Assembly: GCA_016702305.1 (NCBI GenBank)
Contig: JADJEH010000001.1
Coordinates: 558,001-622,000 of the forward strand
Source of the DNA: a bacterium
Lineage (GTDB): Bacteria; Electryoneota; RPQS01
Direction of reading: 5' to 3'
DNA length: 64,000 bases
This document shows positions 43,726 to 54,081 of this stretch, one piece after another. Numbering within the stretch: the stretch's first letter is position 1; the number at the start of each line of letters is the position of its first letter. The position numbers and the translations under genes were made by a program. The notes under the pieces are model-generated. The model saw only the letters and a list, made by a program, of their open reading frames with translations, searched no databases and was not told the origin of the DNA.

Positions 43726-46118
43726 GCGAGCCTGAAGTCGCTGCCCCCCCGCAGTCAGGATCTATCGCTCCGGACGGCCAGATCCGCATTCCCGAGGCCT
43801 GCCCGGCCCTGCTCCTGAACGACGTCCTGATTTTCCCGAATACCATCGTGCCGCTGGCTATCTCTACGCCCGCCATGATCACCATGATCAACGATGCCCT
43901 GTCAAGCCATCGCGTCGTCGCCTGCTTTTCGCGGGCCCATGCGCCGCGGTCGGACAAACCGGAGGATCAGTTCTATACAATCGGCACTGCGGCCCATATC
44001 ATGAAGATGTTCCGCATGCCGGACGATTCGATACGCGTCTTGATACAGGGGATGGTGCGCATCAAACGAGTCGAGATTCTCAAGACCGAGCCCTACTTGC
44101 AGGTCAAGATCCTCCCCCTGCCGATCACGCGCGAAAGCACCGTGCGCATCGAAGGGCTGGCGCGGACCGTTGTCAGCGACTTCAGCAAATACGCTGAAGA
44201 ACATTCCCTCCCGGACGAGGTACGGATCGCCGTGCATAATATCTCCGACCCCGGTGCGCTGGCGGACATCGTCGCCTCAAATCTGAACCTGCCCCTCGAT
44301 GAAAAGCAGGAAATTCTCGAGGCCAACGATTTGGAGCCGCGCCTCACTCGCGTCGCCACCCATCTAGCCCGCGAGCTTGAGCTGCTCAAGATCGGCAGCG
44401 AGATACGCGGCATCGTCGAAAAAGAGCTCGAATCAAATCAAAAAGAGTACTACCTCCGGGAACAGTTGAAGGCGATTCGCCGTGAACTTGGTGAAGACGC
44501 CGATACCAGCGCCGAGATTCAGGAGTTCGAACGTAAGATCGCCGATGCCGGATTGACCGCCCAGGCCGCCGATGTGGCCCGCAAAGAGCTTGAACGCATG
44601 CGGGTCATGTCCGTCTCGTCCGCCGAGTATTCCGTGTCGCGCACGTACGTCGAATGGCTCGTCAACCTGCCGTGGACGAAAGCATCCGTTGACGAACTGA
44701 ATCTCGTCCAAGCGCAAAAAGAGCTCGACGAAGACCACTACGGATTGGCTGAGGTCAAGACGCGCATTCTCGAATTCCTCGCAGTTCGTAAACTGAAACA
44801 GAACAACCGCGGCCCGATTCTGTGCTTCGCCGGACCGCCCGGAGTGGGGAAGACCTCGCTGGGACGCTCAATCGCCCGTTCGATGAATCGCGAGTTCGTG
44901 CGCATGAGCCTCGGTGGCGTGCGTGACGAAGCAGAGATTCGCGGCCACCGACGGACGTACGTCGGTGCGCTGCCAGGCCGTATCATTCAATCGCTGCGCA
45001 GGGTCGCCGTCAAAAATCCGGTAATCATGCTCGACGAGATTGACAAGCTCGGTATGGACTTTCGCGGGGATCCGGCCTCCGCACTGCTTGAAGTTCTCGA
45101 CCCAGCACAGAACAACTCGTTCTCGGATCACTATCTTGACGTCGAGTTCGATCTCTCATCGGTCTTTTTTATTACGACCGCTAACGATGTCGGACTAATC
45201 CCCGGACCGCTGCGCGACCGCATGGAGATCATTGAGATTCCGAGCTATATCACCGATGAGAAGATTCAGATCGGCCTGCGCTATCTCGTGCCCCGTCAAG
45301 TAGAAGAGTCCGGCCTCAAGCCCGCTCATCTGAAAATCACCGAAGACGGTATGCGTGCTGTTATCCGCGGCTACACACGCGAAGCCGGCGTGCGTCGGTT
45401 GGAACAGAAAATTGCCGCGATCTGCCGCAAAATCGCCCGTGATGTCGCCGAAGGCAAGCGCCGCAACGTTACCATCACCGCCAAATCCGCGGCAACGTAT
45501 CTTGGACCCGCGCCGTTTGCCGAAGACGGTCTACCTGAATCCCCGCAGATCGGCGTCGCCCTGGGGCTTGCGTGGACGCCCGTCGGAGGCGAGATTCTGG
45601 TCATTGAATCCACGACGATGCCCGGCACCGGGCGCTTGCAAGTCACCGGGCAACTGGGTGACGTCATGAAAGAGTCCGCGCAAATCGCGCTGTCCTACAT
45701 GCGCGCACACGCCGCCGCGTTGCACATCGCGCCCGAGATGTTCACCACCCACGATGTGCATCTCCACGTGCCGGAAGGCGCTCAACCCAAGGAAGGTCCG
45801 AGCGCCGGCATCGCCTTGGCCTCCTCGCTCGCCTCACGGCTGTCCAACACGCCCGTCCGCAATGACCTGTGCATGACTGGCGAGATCACGCTGACCGGTC
45901 AGGTGCTGCCCGTCGGCGGGATTCGCGAGAAGATCGTCGCCGCGGCCCGGCGAGGGATCACGACGATTGTTATGCCCAAAGCCAACGAGAAAGACCTGTT
46001 CTACGTGCCCGAGCACATCAAAGCACGGCTGAAGTTTCACTTTGTGAACGATCTCGAACAGGCCCTGCAGTTGACGCTGGGGAAGTCCGGTAAGCGCAAA
46101 TCCCGCGGGCATGCGTAG
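43722..46118 (+). CDS. lon: ATP-dependent protease Lon
   Basis: 798 residues. LAN substrate-binding domain (about 35-230), coiled-coil (about 230-300), AAA+ domain with Walker A 'GPPGVGKTS' and Walker B 'VIMLDEIDK', and the Lon protease domain with the Ser694-Lys737 dyad ('EGPSAGIALA' and 'GIREKIVAA'), separated by the usual 43 residues. The start at 43722 has GAGGAG upstream and overlaps hsp20 (ATGA). It degrades misfolded and regulatory proteins in the cytoplasm. Confidence 0.97.
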   Translation: MSEPEVAAPPQSGSIAPDGQIRIPEACPALLLNDVLIFPNTIVPLAISTPAMITMINDALSSHRVVACFSRAHAPRSDKPEDQFYTIGTAAHIMKMFRMPDDSIRVLIQGMVRIKRVEILKTEPYLQVKILPLPITRESTVRIEGLARTVVSDFSKYAEEHSLPDEVRIAVHNISDPGALADIVASNLNLPLDEKQEILEANDLEPRLTRVATHLARELELLKIGSEIRGIVEKELESNQKEYYLREQLKAIRRELGEDADTSAEIQEFERKIADAGLTAQAADVARKELERMRVMSVSSAEYSVSRTYVEWLVNLPWTKASVDELNLVQAQKELDEDHYGLAEVKTRILEFLAVRKLKQNNRGPILCFAGPPGVGKTSLGRSIARSMNREFVRMSLGGVRDEAEIRGHRRTYVGALPGRIIQSLRRVAVKNPVIMLDEIDKLGMDFRGDPASALLEVLDPAQNNSFSDHYLDVEFDLSSVFFITTANDVGLIPGPLRDRMEIIEIPSYITDEKIQIGLRYLVPRQVEESGLKPAHLKITEDGMRAVIRGYTREAGVRRLEQKIAAICRKIARDVAEGKRRNVTITAKSAATYLGPAPFAEDGLPESPQIGVALGLAWTPVGGEILVIESTTMPGTGRLQVTGQLGDVMKESAQIALSYMRAHAAALHIAPEMFTTHDVHLHVPEGAQPKEGPSAGIALASSLASRLSNTPVRNDLCMTGEITLTGQVLPVGGIREKIVAAARRGITTIVMPKANEKDLFYVPEHIKARLKFHFVNDLEQALQLTLGKSGKRKSRGHA

Positions 46119-46788
46119 CGGCGTCTTGTCGCTGCGAGCGCTGCGCGAATGGTCGTTCTGGTCGTTTGCGTTTCCTGCCCACTGTGTTTACTGCGCGCGG
46201 GATTTGAAACCTTCCGACGTGCTGTTCTGTGACGCCTGTTGGGCCGAATTGCCGCGGGCCGAGAAGACCCCCGCCGAACGCCGGCCGAAGCATGTGGATT
46301 GGCTGCACTCAGGGTTCGCTTACCGCGACGGCGGATTGACGCGCGAGATTGTGCACGCCATGAAATTTGACGGTCAAACGGCGCTCGCGCCGCGCATGGC
46401 GCAGATGCTTGTCCGCACGATCCCGACAGGTTTCCTCTCCGACGACTTGATCTTTGTACCCGTCCCGCTGCATTGGCTTAGGCAAGGCGACCGCGCCTTC
46501 AATCAAAGTGAACTACTCTGCCATGAATTGACGAAGCTCTGCGGCGGGCGCGTTACGCCCTTGTTGAAGCGCGTGCGTAATACACCCGCGCAAAGCGGTC
46601 AAGGTGCCCGCACACGCGCGGAAAACGTCAAAGACGCCTTCCGCTATCGTGCCGGCGCCGTGCCTGAATCCGTCGTGCTGGTGGACGACGTCGTGACGAC
46701 CGGCGCGACCGTGTCCGAATGCGCCCGCGTGCTCAAGGCCGAGGGCGTACAGCAAGTGCGTGTACTGAGTTTCGCGCATGCCGATTAG
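46111..46788 (+). CDS. comF: ComF family amidophosphoribosyltransferase-like protein
   Basis: 225 residues. A zinc-ribbon with Cys25, Cys28, Cys40 and Cys43, and a type-I PRTase fold with 'VVLVDDVVTTGATV' as the PRPP loop. 'VHAMKFDG', 'VPVPLHWLRQGDRAFNQSE' and 'RNTPAQSGQ' are ComFC signatures. In naturally competent bacteria the family aids DNA uptake; here type IV pilus genes are present elsewhere in the window. It overlaps lon by 8 bases. Confidence 0.9.
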   Translation: MRSGVLSLRALREWSFWSFAFPAHCVYCARDLKPSDVLFCDACWAELPRAEKTPAERRPKHVDWLHSGFAYRDGGLTREIVHAMKFDGQTALAPRMAQMLVRTIPTGFLSDDLIFVPVPLHWLRQGDRAFNQSELLCHELTKLCGGRVTPLLKRVRNTPAQSGQGARTRAENVKDAFRYRAGAVPESVVLVDDVVTTGATVSECARVLKAEGVQQVRVLSFAHAD

Positions 46789-46815
46789 AATTTGCCATTC
46801 GACCAAAGGAATCGT

Positions 46816-49800
46816 GTGAATCGTCTCCTGCTGCCGCTGCTGCTCGTCATTGCTACAATCGCGCGCGCCGACTACGCGCCGGGCGAGCTTTTCCTCAAAT
46901 TGCGCACGGCGCCGAACCGCTCCGCGCTGGACGGACAATACACCACAGCGTCACCGCGCGTCAATGAACTGGCCGTGCGCGCGCGGTCGGTCGATCTCCC
47001 GTTTGCGCCTTACGCTGAGTTGTCCCTTCCGCTGGAACGTATTTTGAAACTTGAACTGGACGCCGGCGAAGACCTGACCAGTCTGGCCGCCGAGTTGTCA
47101 AGAGATGACGCCGTTGAGTGGGTCGCATTCAATAATCGCTACAATACTGGACAGCTTGACGAGCCGATTGAACCGCGCGATTCGCTTTTCTCCGACGCCT
47201 GGTGGCTGACGCGGATCTCCGCCGACCTTGCCTGGGAGATTACGCGCGGGGATTCGACGGTCCTCATCGGGATTATTGACACCGGTATTGACCATACTCA
47301 TATTGATCTGGCCGCGAACATCTGGCGCAATCGCAATGAAATCGAGGAAAATGGCGTTGACGACGACCACAACGGTTTCGTGGATGACGTCATCGGCTGG
47401 GATTTTGTGGACGCGCCGAGTCTGCCGGCCGCCGGTGACTTCTTGGTGCGCGACAACGATCCCATGGACGATATGGGACATGGCACCTATGTCGCCGGGT
47501 GCGCCGCCGCCGCTTCGGACAACGTCACCTGTTTCCCGTCGGTCGGCTTTCATTGCCGCATTATGCCCTTGCGCGCCGGTAACGCCAACGGCACGCTCGA
47601 AGAAGACGACGTGGCGGCCGCGCTGCTCTACGGCGCGGCCAACGGCGCCGCGATCATCAACATGAGTTTCGGTGACGTCGTATCGTCACCGCTGCTGCGC
47701 GAAGTCGTGCAGATCGCGTACGCCGCGGGAGTCGTGCTGGTCGCGTCGGCAGGCAATGCGAACAATGACGGAATCCACTATCCCTCGGGCTATCCCGAAG
47801 TGATTTCAGTCGGCGCAACGGACAGTCTTGATCGCCGCGCGAGTTTCTCCAACCGCGGTCCCAGCGTGGATCTCATGGCGCCAGGTGTCAACATCGGTTC
47901 GACAATCATCGGCGATTCGTGCGGACTATGGCGGTTTCCTTCAGGTACAAGTTATGCCGCGCCTATCGTCGCCGGAGTGGCCGGGCTGATGCTGTCGGTG
48001 AATCCAACCCTGTCGCCCGCTGACGTAGCCGATATCTTGCGTTCAAGCGCGGACGACTTGCGTCCTGACGGCTGGGATGCGCAAACCTCCAACGGTCGCG
48101 TGAATGCACGACATGCGGTCGAGAATGCGGCCTTCGGCGCGGAAGCCGAAGCGCGGATTCTGTCGCCGCGATCCGATGCCGGAGTGCGCGGCACATTCGC
48201 AATCGTCGGCGATGCCAAAGGCACGTCGTTTGCCGATTATGCTTTGGCCTATGGCCTCGGCGAAAATCCAACGCAGTGGACCGGGATTGCCACAGGTGAT
48301 CGCCGCGTCCAGGGTGACACGCTCGGTTCAATGACCGCGCCAACTACCGACACCGTCCTCGTGATTCGGCTGACCGTCACGGGCACCACCGGCGTGCAAT
48401 CCGTTGACATGGCGCACGTATATGTACAGAACGGCCCGCCCGCTATTGACAGCATGCGCACGCGACTCGTGCTCGACGGCCCTGGCTACGGCATGCAGGT
48501 TCTTGCGTGGAGCAATCAATTCGGACGGGCAACGCTGCTCATGACCAATGCCGACGGCGATTCCATTCGCGAGGACTTCGGCTACATCACAGATGAGCAC
48601 GTGGCCGTCATCTCGCAGAGCCGTTACCCCGGTCAATGGCAGGCCGTCTTGCAGGTCACCAACCTATTGGGAGAAACTGCGCGGAGCGCGCCCTTCCCGT
48701 ACTCATCCGTCCAAAGCAGTATCCTGCCCTATCTTTACAACCGCTACGAAACATCTTTGCCGCACGGCTTGGTCAGTGACTTTGTCAGCGACTATGATTG
48801 TGACGGACTGGGCGAGGTTTGGCTGCTTGCCGTTGACCAGAACAATCTCGTGGATACGCTCGAACCGTATGAATGGAACGGCGATGACTTCGTCGAAACC
48901 GAGAATACCTACGGTCCGCACATCTCGCAGACTTATGGCGACGCGGACGGTGACGGATTAATGGAAATGGCAGGCCGACGGTTTGCCGAAACACGGCTGT
49001 GGGAGCAGGGGACGGCCTGCGGCGTGCCGAACAACATCGTGTTCGACAGTACCATTGATTCCGTGGAGTTTCTGGTTAGCCGTTACGTGCGGGTGGACAG
49101 CTCCGTGAACCGCGACGACATTCTGGCGCGCATCGCAACCGAGGACGGATCGCGCTTCGCGCTGTTTTCCGTCAGTACGAGTTTTGAACTCACATTGCGT
49201 TCAATCTTGCCAAACGAAACTGACGGATTAAATCAACTCGGTACGCCGACTACGGTCGTTGCGGATCTCGATCGTGACGGTCGGCTCGACATCATCTACG
49301 GTGACTATGACGGAGAAGTTATCTGGTGCGAATGGAACGGTTCGACCATGCAGCAAGTCTGGGCGGCAACATTGCGACAGAATGACGCAACCGCTTGGAT
49401 GGCCGTCGGCGATTTCAACTGCGACGGTGCGCCGGAGCTGTTCGCCGGATCGCGTTCGAATGCCGGCTATTCGTCGGAGAGCCAGCGCCTGTTGCAAGGA
49501 TGGGACTTCGTCCTCTTTGAATGCACCGGAGACAATCAGCTTGTTCTCGCGGACAGCATGAGCATTTTAGGCAATGAAAATGTCTCGTTCAATCCCGCGT
49601 CGGTGACGTCGGTGGATTTGGACATGGATCAGTGCGACGAAATCGTCATCTCGGCATTCCCGGATCTGTACGTGGTGGGCCGCGCCGAGACAACCGGACG
49701 ACTCACACCGCTGTGGTACGAATTCCCATCGAAAGCTGGCGTGATTGCCGTGGCGGACTTCAACAGTAACGGCGTACCCGAGTTGGTGGCGTCCGACGGT

Positions 49801-51012
49801 GAACGGCACTGGCGAATCGAGAATGCACTGGCGACTACCGACGCACCGTTTCCGCCGGTACTTTCCGGCCACCCACGCGACCAGCACGTGCTGACGCTAA
49901 ATTGGACGCATGTACCCGGCGCACTTCACTATGAACTCTATCAAGCCGCGCGCACGGGCAACTTCGAATTTGTGACCGCGCAGACGGACACGCACTTCAC
50001 CTGGGCAGATGCTCCGACGGATTCGCTCTACCGGTTCGTTGTATTGACCTATGACACTTCGTATACGTCGGATGTAAGCGTGTTCTCGAACATCGTGACG
50101 ATGGCCGCCAACGCTCCGCCTGTTGCGGAAGACAGCGTCGTCCTCGCAACTCCGCGATCGCTGGAAATCACGTTTAGCGAGCCGATGAGCAGCTCAGTGT
50201 TTGTGCAGGGTAATTGGCGGTTAGGCGATGGCGAGATGCCAGCCGTCGTTGCTGAAGACGCCGGCGTGCGCCGCATCTATCTGGTCTTTGACAATCCGTT
50301 CGCGCCGGGCGAGTATGTGCTCCATGCCCGCAATTTGAGTGACGCGCAAGGAACGCCGCTGCCTGTCACGGAAAGTCATTTCATAATTCGCGTTCCCGCA
50401 CCGCGACCGACGGATGCCTTCGTCATCGCCCATCGGCTCGCCGACCCGCCGGTCGGACATCGTGTAGAGATTGAGTTCTCCGAACCGATGAGTCTGGACG
50501 CCGTCGTGCCGAGCCGCTACGCGATTTTCGATCCAAGACTGAACAACGTCGCGTACACGGCGCTCAGCGTCAACCCGCTTAACCCTGAACGCACAAAAGT
50601 CGAAGTTGAACTGGATCGCCGTTACCCAGTCGGGGCAATAGGGCTGGAGGTGCGTCTGAGCATTGCTGCGATGCCGACCACCGCCGGAGGAGAACTTGAG
50701 CCGACCAATCTGCTGATCGCGCAACCGGCGACAAATCTCGATCAAGTTTACGTCTATCCCAATCCCTATAAAGGCACCGGAGCCGCGGGAACTGAAGACC
50801 TCTTCTTCGCCGCGCTGCCGCGCAAAGCGGTGATCCGAGTTTTCACGGTCAACGGCGTGCTTCTCAAGATGATTGAACACGACGGCGCCAGCGGCCATGC
50901 CGCATGGAATCTGCGGACCGATGATGGCGACCGTGTTGCCTCGGGAGTATACCTCTACTCCGTGGAAGCCGACGGCGACAAGGTCATGGGCAAGTTCGCC
51001 GTGTTGCGATGA
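46816..51012 (+). CDS. Giant secreted S8 protease with FG-GAP-like repeats and sorting domain
   Basis: 1398 residues from GTG 46816 (AAAGGA upstream). Signal peptide, propeptide (to about 125), S8 domain with Asp155 ('IIDTGID'), His222 ('GHGTYVAG') and Ser379 ('GTSYAAPIVAG'). Then beta-sandwich regions, calcium-binding-like FG-GAP/VCBS repeats ('DYDCDGLGEVW', 'DADGDGLMEM', 'DLDRDGRLDI', 'DFNCDGAPEL'), a fibronectin-like and two bacterial-Ig-like modules ('SLEITFSEPMSS', 'VEIEFSEPMS'), and a C-terminal sorting domain ('VYPNPYKGTG' ... 'KFAVLR'). It is placed oddly between the housekeeping genes comF and coaE and overlaps coaE by 4 bases. Confidence 0.92.
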   Translation: MNRLLLPLLLVIATIARADYAPGELFLKLRTAPNRSALDGQYTTASPRVNELAVRARSVDLPFAPYAELSLPLERILKLELDAGEDLTSLAAELSRDDAVEWVAFNNRYNTGQLDEPIEPRDSLFSDAWWLTRISADLAWEITRGDSTVLIGIIDTGIDHTHIDLAANIWRNRNEIEENGVDDDHNGFVDDVIGWDFVDAPSLPAAGDFLVRDNDPMDDMGHGTYVAGCAAAASDNVTCFPSVGFHCRIMPLRAGNANGTLEEDDVAAALLYGAANGAAIINMSFGDVVSSPLLREVVQIAYAAGVVLVASAGNANNDGIHYPSGYPEVISVGATDSLDRRASFSNRGPSVDLMAPGVNIGSTIIGDSCGLWRFPSGTSYAAPIVAGVAGLMLSVNPTLSPADVADILRSSADDLRPDGWDAQTSNGRVNARHAVENAAFGAEAEARILSPRSDAGVRGTFAIVGDAKGTSFADYALAYGLGENPTQWTGIATGDRRVQGDTLGSMTAPTTDTVLVIRLTVTGTTGVQSVDMAHVYVQNGPPAIDSMRTRLVLDGPGYGMQVLAWSNQFGRATLLMTNADGDSIREDFGYITDEHVAVISQSRYPGQWQAVLQVTNLLGETARSAPFPYSSVQSSILPYLYNRYETSLPHGLVSDFVSDYDCDGLGEVWLLAVDQNNLVDTLEPYEWNGDDFVETENTYGPHISQTYGDADGDGLMEMAGRRFAETRLWEQGTACGVPNNIVFDSTIDSVEFLVSRYVRVDSSVNRDDILARIATEDGSRFALFSVSTSFELTLRSILPNETDGLNQLGTPTTVVADLDRDGRLDIIYGDYDGEVIWCEWNGSTMQQVWAATLRQNDATAWMAVGDFNCDGAPELFAGSRSNAGYSSESQRLLQGWDFVLFECTGDNQLVLADSMSILGNENVSFNPASVTSVDLDMDQCDEIVISAFPDLYVVGRAETTGRLTPLWYEFPSKAGVIAVADFNSNGVPELVASDGERHWRIENALATTDAPFPPVLSGHPRDQHVLTLNWTHVPGALHYELYQAARTGNFEFVTAQTDTHFTWADAPTDSLYRFVVLTYDTSYTSDVSVFSNIVTMAANAPPVAEDSVVLATPRSLEITFSEPMSSSVFVQGNWRLGDGEMPAVVAEDAGVRRIYLVFDNPFAPGEYVLHARNLSDAQGTPLPVTESHFIIRVPAPRPTDAFVIAHRLADPPVGHRVEIEFSEPMSLDAVVPSRYAIFDPRLNNVAYTALSVNPLNPERTKVEVELDRRYPVGAIGLEVRLSIAAMPTTAGGELEPTNLLIAQPATNLDQVYVYPNPYKGTGAAGTEDLFFAALPRKAVIRVFTVNGVLLKMIEHDGASGHAAWNLRTDDGDRVASGVYLYSVEADGDKVMGKFAVLR

Positions 51013-51605
51013 AACAAGTCGCGGTCGGTCTCACCGGCACGATAGGCGCGGGCAAGTCCACCGTCGCCGAGCTATTGCGGGGGTTCGGCGCGGACGTGGC
51101 GTCGGGCGACGTCTTTGGCCGCGAGGTCATCACAGAGGACCGCTCCGTCATTGCTCAAATTACGGCCAAGCTCGGCGCGACTATTGTTCGCCCCGACGGA
51201 TCACTGGACCGCGCGGCGATCGCTGCGCGCGTGTTCGACGATCCAGAGTTAAGTGCGTGGCTGACGGCCTTGACTTTTCCCGGCATTCATGAACGGTGGC
51301 GCAAATTCCTGAATCATAGTACCGCGGAAGTCGTCGTATTTGACGCGGCGCTCATTCACGAATGGAAGATCGCGCACGAGTTCGACCTCATCCTCTGCAT
51401 AATCTCGGAACATGGCGTCGCGCAAAAGCGCAGCGCCAATCGCTTCTCCGAAGCTGATTTCGAGCGGCGGTGGCAAGCCCAACTGTCCGCCGACGTCAAA
51501 GCCGCCGAGTCGGATATTGTCGTTCCCAATAACGACAGCCTCGCGGAATTGACCACTCACATAACACGAATCTGGCAAACCAACATACTCCCCCTGACAC
51601 GATGA
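51009..51605 (+). CDS. coaE: Dephospho-CoA kinase
   Basis: 198 residues. P-loop 'GLTGTIGAGKST', the acidic 'ASGDVFGREV' segment in place of the common 'DAD...R', and 'KRSANRFSEADFERRWQAQ' lid region typical of CoaE. It phosphorylates the 3'-hydroxyl of dephospho-CoA, the final step of CoA synthesis. Both ends overlap neighbours by 4 bases (ATGA), indicating tight translational coupling with two peptidase genes. Confidence 0.9.
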   Translation: MKQVAVGLTGTIGAGKSTVAELLRGFGADVASGDVFGREVITEDRSVIAQITAKLGATIVRPDGSLDRAAIAARVFDDPELSAWLTALTFPGIHERWRKFLNHSTAEVVVFDAALIHEWKIAHEFDLILCIISEHGVAQKRSANRFSEADFERRWQAQLSADVKAAESDIVVPNNDSLAELTTHITRIWQTNILPLTR

Positions 51606-53451
51606 CCCTACTGACACGACTCTTCTGCCTCGCCTGTCTGCCGTTGGCCGCCTTGGCACAGGACTTCACGCTCGCCCAGTTCCTCAACATTCAATCCGCC
51701 GGTTCACCGACTTTTCGCATGGATGGTCTCGAGGTCGCCTACATGACCAACACAAGCGGGCAACCGCAAGTCTGGCGGACATTCGACCGGCAGGGACCGA
51801 CGACTCAGGTTACGTTTGAAGAGGATGGCGTGGACGGAGCGTGGTGGTCGCCCGTCAATCCGCTGCATCTAATCGTGGCAGCATCGCGCGGAGGCAACGA
51901 GCGTTCCAAACTCTATCTGCTGAATCCCAATCAATCACCGATGCTGCCGCTGACTCCGTGGACGATGACGGTATCTATCGTTTCGGAAGTTGGTCGAGCG
52001 ACGGAAACATTATCTGCTACGCGACTAACGTTCGCAACGGCGTTGATTTCGATGTTTACGAGCACCACCTGAGCGAGACTGCGCCGCGCTTGCTTTATGA
52101 CGGCGGCGGACACCTTTCGGCCGGACGGTATTCGCGTGATAATCGTTATCTCTTGATCACGCGCGACATTTCAAATGTCAATGCGGACCTGCTGCTCTAT
52201 GACCGCTCCGCAAACACAACGACGTTGCTGACGGAACACACCGGTGACGAGTTTTACAGTCACGCGCACTTCAGCGCCGACGGCATGAAGATCATCGCGT
52301 TGACGAATCGGGAGCGCGAGTATGTTGGTGTGGCCGAGTACGATATCGCTACGAAGCAGTGGACGTGGCTCGAGAAGCCTGAAGCGGATATAGACCTGTT
52401 GGCGGTTGCGCCGGACGGTTCCGGCTACGCTTTTTCCGTGAATGATCACGGCCTGTCGCGGTTCAACTATCGCAATCGCACAAAAGACCAACTGGTCGGT
52501 GCCTACCGTTTCCCGGAGGGCATCATTCGCGACATGAACTTCTCGCCGGACGGTGCCAAGATAGGAATTACCTTTGGCTCGGCGACGCGGCCCTTTGATG
52601 TGTGGACCTATGAACCGCGCACGGACCGCTTGAACCAACTCACCGCCACGGCTACAGGCGGCGTGCCGCAAACGCTGTTTGTCGCTCCGGAAGTCATCGA
52701 GTTCGAGTCGTTTGACAAACGGAAGATTACCGCGTTCTTCTACAAACCTGCCCATGCCGAGGGCAAGTTGCCGGTCATCATCGCGATTCACGGCGGACCG
52801 GAGTCGCAGGCGCGCCCCGATCTCTCAGGGCTATTCCAATATTGGCTGCAGCGCGGCTACGCGATCCCTGAACCCAACGTCCGCGGGTCGTCGGGTTTTG
52901 GCCGGACTTACCTGACGCTTGACAACGTCGAGAAGCGCATGGACTCTGTGAAGGATCTCGAATACGCCGCGAAGTGGCTGGGCAAGCGCAAGGACATTGA
53001 CAAAGACAAGATTGTTCTCTATGGCGGAAGTTACGGCGGGTTCATGGTGCTGGCCGGATTGACGACGTATCCCGAACTATTCGCCGCCGGTGTGGACATC
53101 GTCGGCATCTCGAACTTTGTTTCGTTCCTTGAGAACACCGGCAAGTATCGTCGAGGGTTGCGCGAAGCGGAGTACGGTTCTTTGGAGCGCGACCGTGCCT
53201 TCCTCGAGCAGGTGTCGCCGCTCAACCATGTGGACAAGATTGTTGCGCCGCTGTTTGTGATTCAGGGCGCCAATGATCCTCGCGTGCCGCAATCGGAGGC
53301 CGATCAGATCGTCGCGGCCGTGCGCGCTAAAGGCGGCGTGGTCGAGTATATGCTGTTCGAGGACGAGGGTCACGGCTTGCGCAAGACGGAGAACAAGCTC
53401 GAGGCCTATGGAAAGCTCGCCGAGTTCCTCGATACTCACGTTCGTAAGTAA
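51602..53451 (+). CDS. S9 prolyl-oligopeptidase-family peptidase (one apparent frameshift)
   Basis: Two overlapping frames together encode one protein of about 616 residues. Frame 1 (51602 to about 51928) gives a signal peptide ('CLPLAALAQ') and first propeller blades up to 'KLYLLNP'. The other frame continues 'SITDAAADSVDDDGIYRFG' and runs to 53451 through more PD40 blades ('DMNFSPDGAKIGITFG') and an alpha/beta-hydrolase domain with Ser in 'YGGSYGGFMV', Asp in 'GANDPRVP' and His in 'DEGHGLRK'. One extra C in the CCC at 51926-51928 restores a single frame. As given, the sequence would truncate the protein at 52072. It ends the hsp20-lon operon and overlaps coaE by 4 bases. Confidence 0.85.
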
Positions 53452-53479
53452 AAAAAAGGAGCGGCAATCGCCGCTCCTT
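53450..53479 (-). terminator. Hairpin terminator between S9 peptidase and small lipoprotein
   Basis: AAGGAGCGGC (53456-53465) pairs with GCCGCTCCTT (53470-53479) around a 4-base loop. On the minus strand it ends in a run of T (complement of the A run 53450-53457). It lies between convergent genes and may serve both. Confidence 0.75.
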
Positions 53480-53500
53480 AGGTGGAAGGTCAGGGGGAAC

Positions 53501-53924
53501 TTACTGTGCTTGGATGGCGCGGACCGCGAGCTTTGGTTCAAAACTCAGTTTCAGCGTCTTGCACATTGGTACGATTTCATCGGTAGTGTAACAGGTGTGT
53601 TGGCCGACGCGCCAACTGACGTCATACGCGCCCATCGGAATTTCGTAGCGGACAACTTGTCCGGCGGCGACGTTGAACGTGTGATTGTCCCCGACCATGC
53701 ATGTCACCGGCGCGTGCCGCGATTGCTCAATTCAACAAATCCGGTGTGATTCGTTTCGCAGGCGGGAACTTCGGGTTCAATATCGTTAACCGGAACAGCC
53801 TCGGGACTTACGTCGCTAAGGGCGGTCGCCAGAGTTGCGGATTCTTGGTCCTGCGGGCCGGTGCTCATGTCGTGCGAACAGCCGACAAGCCAGAGCAGCA
53901 TCAGCGAAAGTGCGGAAGCTTCAT
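53501..53924 (-). CDS. Small lipoprotein, two apparent frameshifts
   Basis: Three frames join into one protein of about 141 residues. ATG 53924 has AAGGAG 6 bases upstream but stops after seven codons. A second frame (53901-53704) supplies 'LMLLWLVGCSHDMSTG', a lipobox, and an acidic linker to 'CETNHTGFVELSNRG'. A third (to 53501) continues 'TCMVGDNHTFNVAAGQVVRY' to the stop. One added C after 'MKLP' makes a perfect lipoprotein signal, and one added base near 53710-53720 joins the second and third parts. The C-terminal part looks like a compact beta domain with paired Cys. Function unknown. It is divergent from the lipocalin gene. Confidence 0.6.
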
Positions 53925-54081
53925 GGGAGTCTCCTTTTCGTCACGATCTTGCACGGATCGCAACAGGTTGCATAGCGGACTACAACAACGCGGGACACCC
54001 GACGCGCGATTCGTCCGTATCTTCGCGCGTCCTGTAATAATAGAACGTAATTGGTCTGGTTTTGTTGCAGGGTGAATAACA

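Noticed and set aside
51920..51935. Programmed -1 frameshift site in the S9 peptidase
   Set aside because: No X-XXY-YYZ heptamer and no stable downstream hairpin; a missing base in a C run is simpler.
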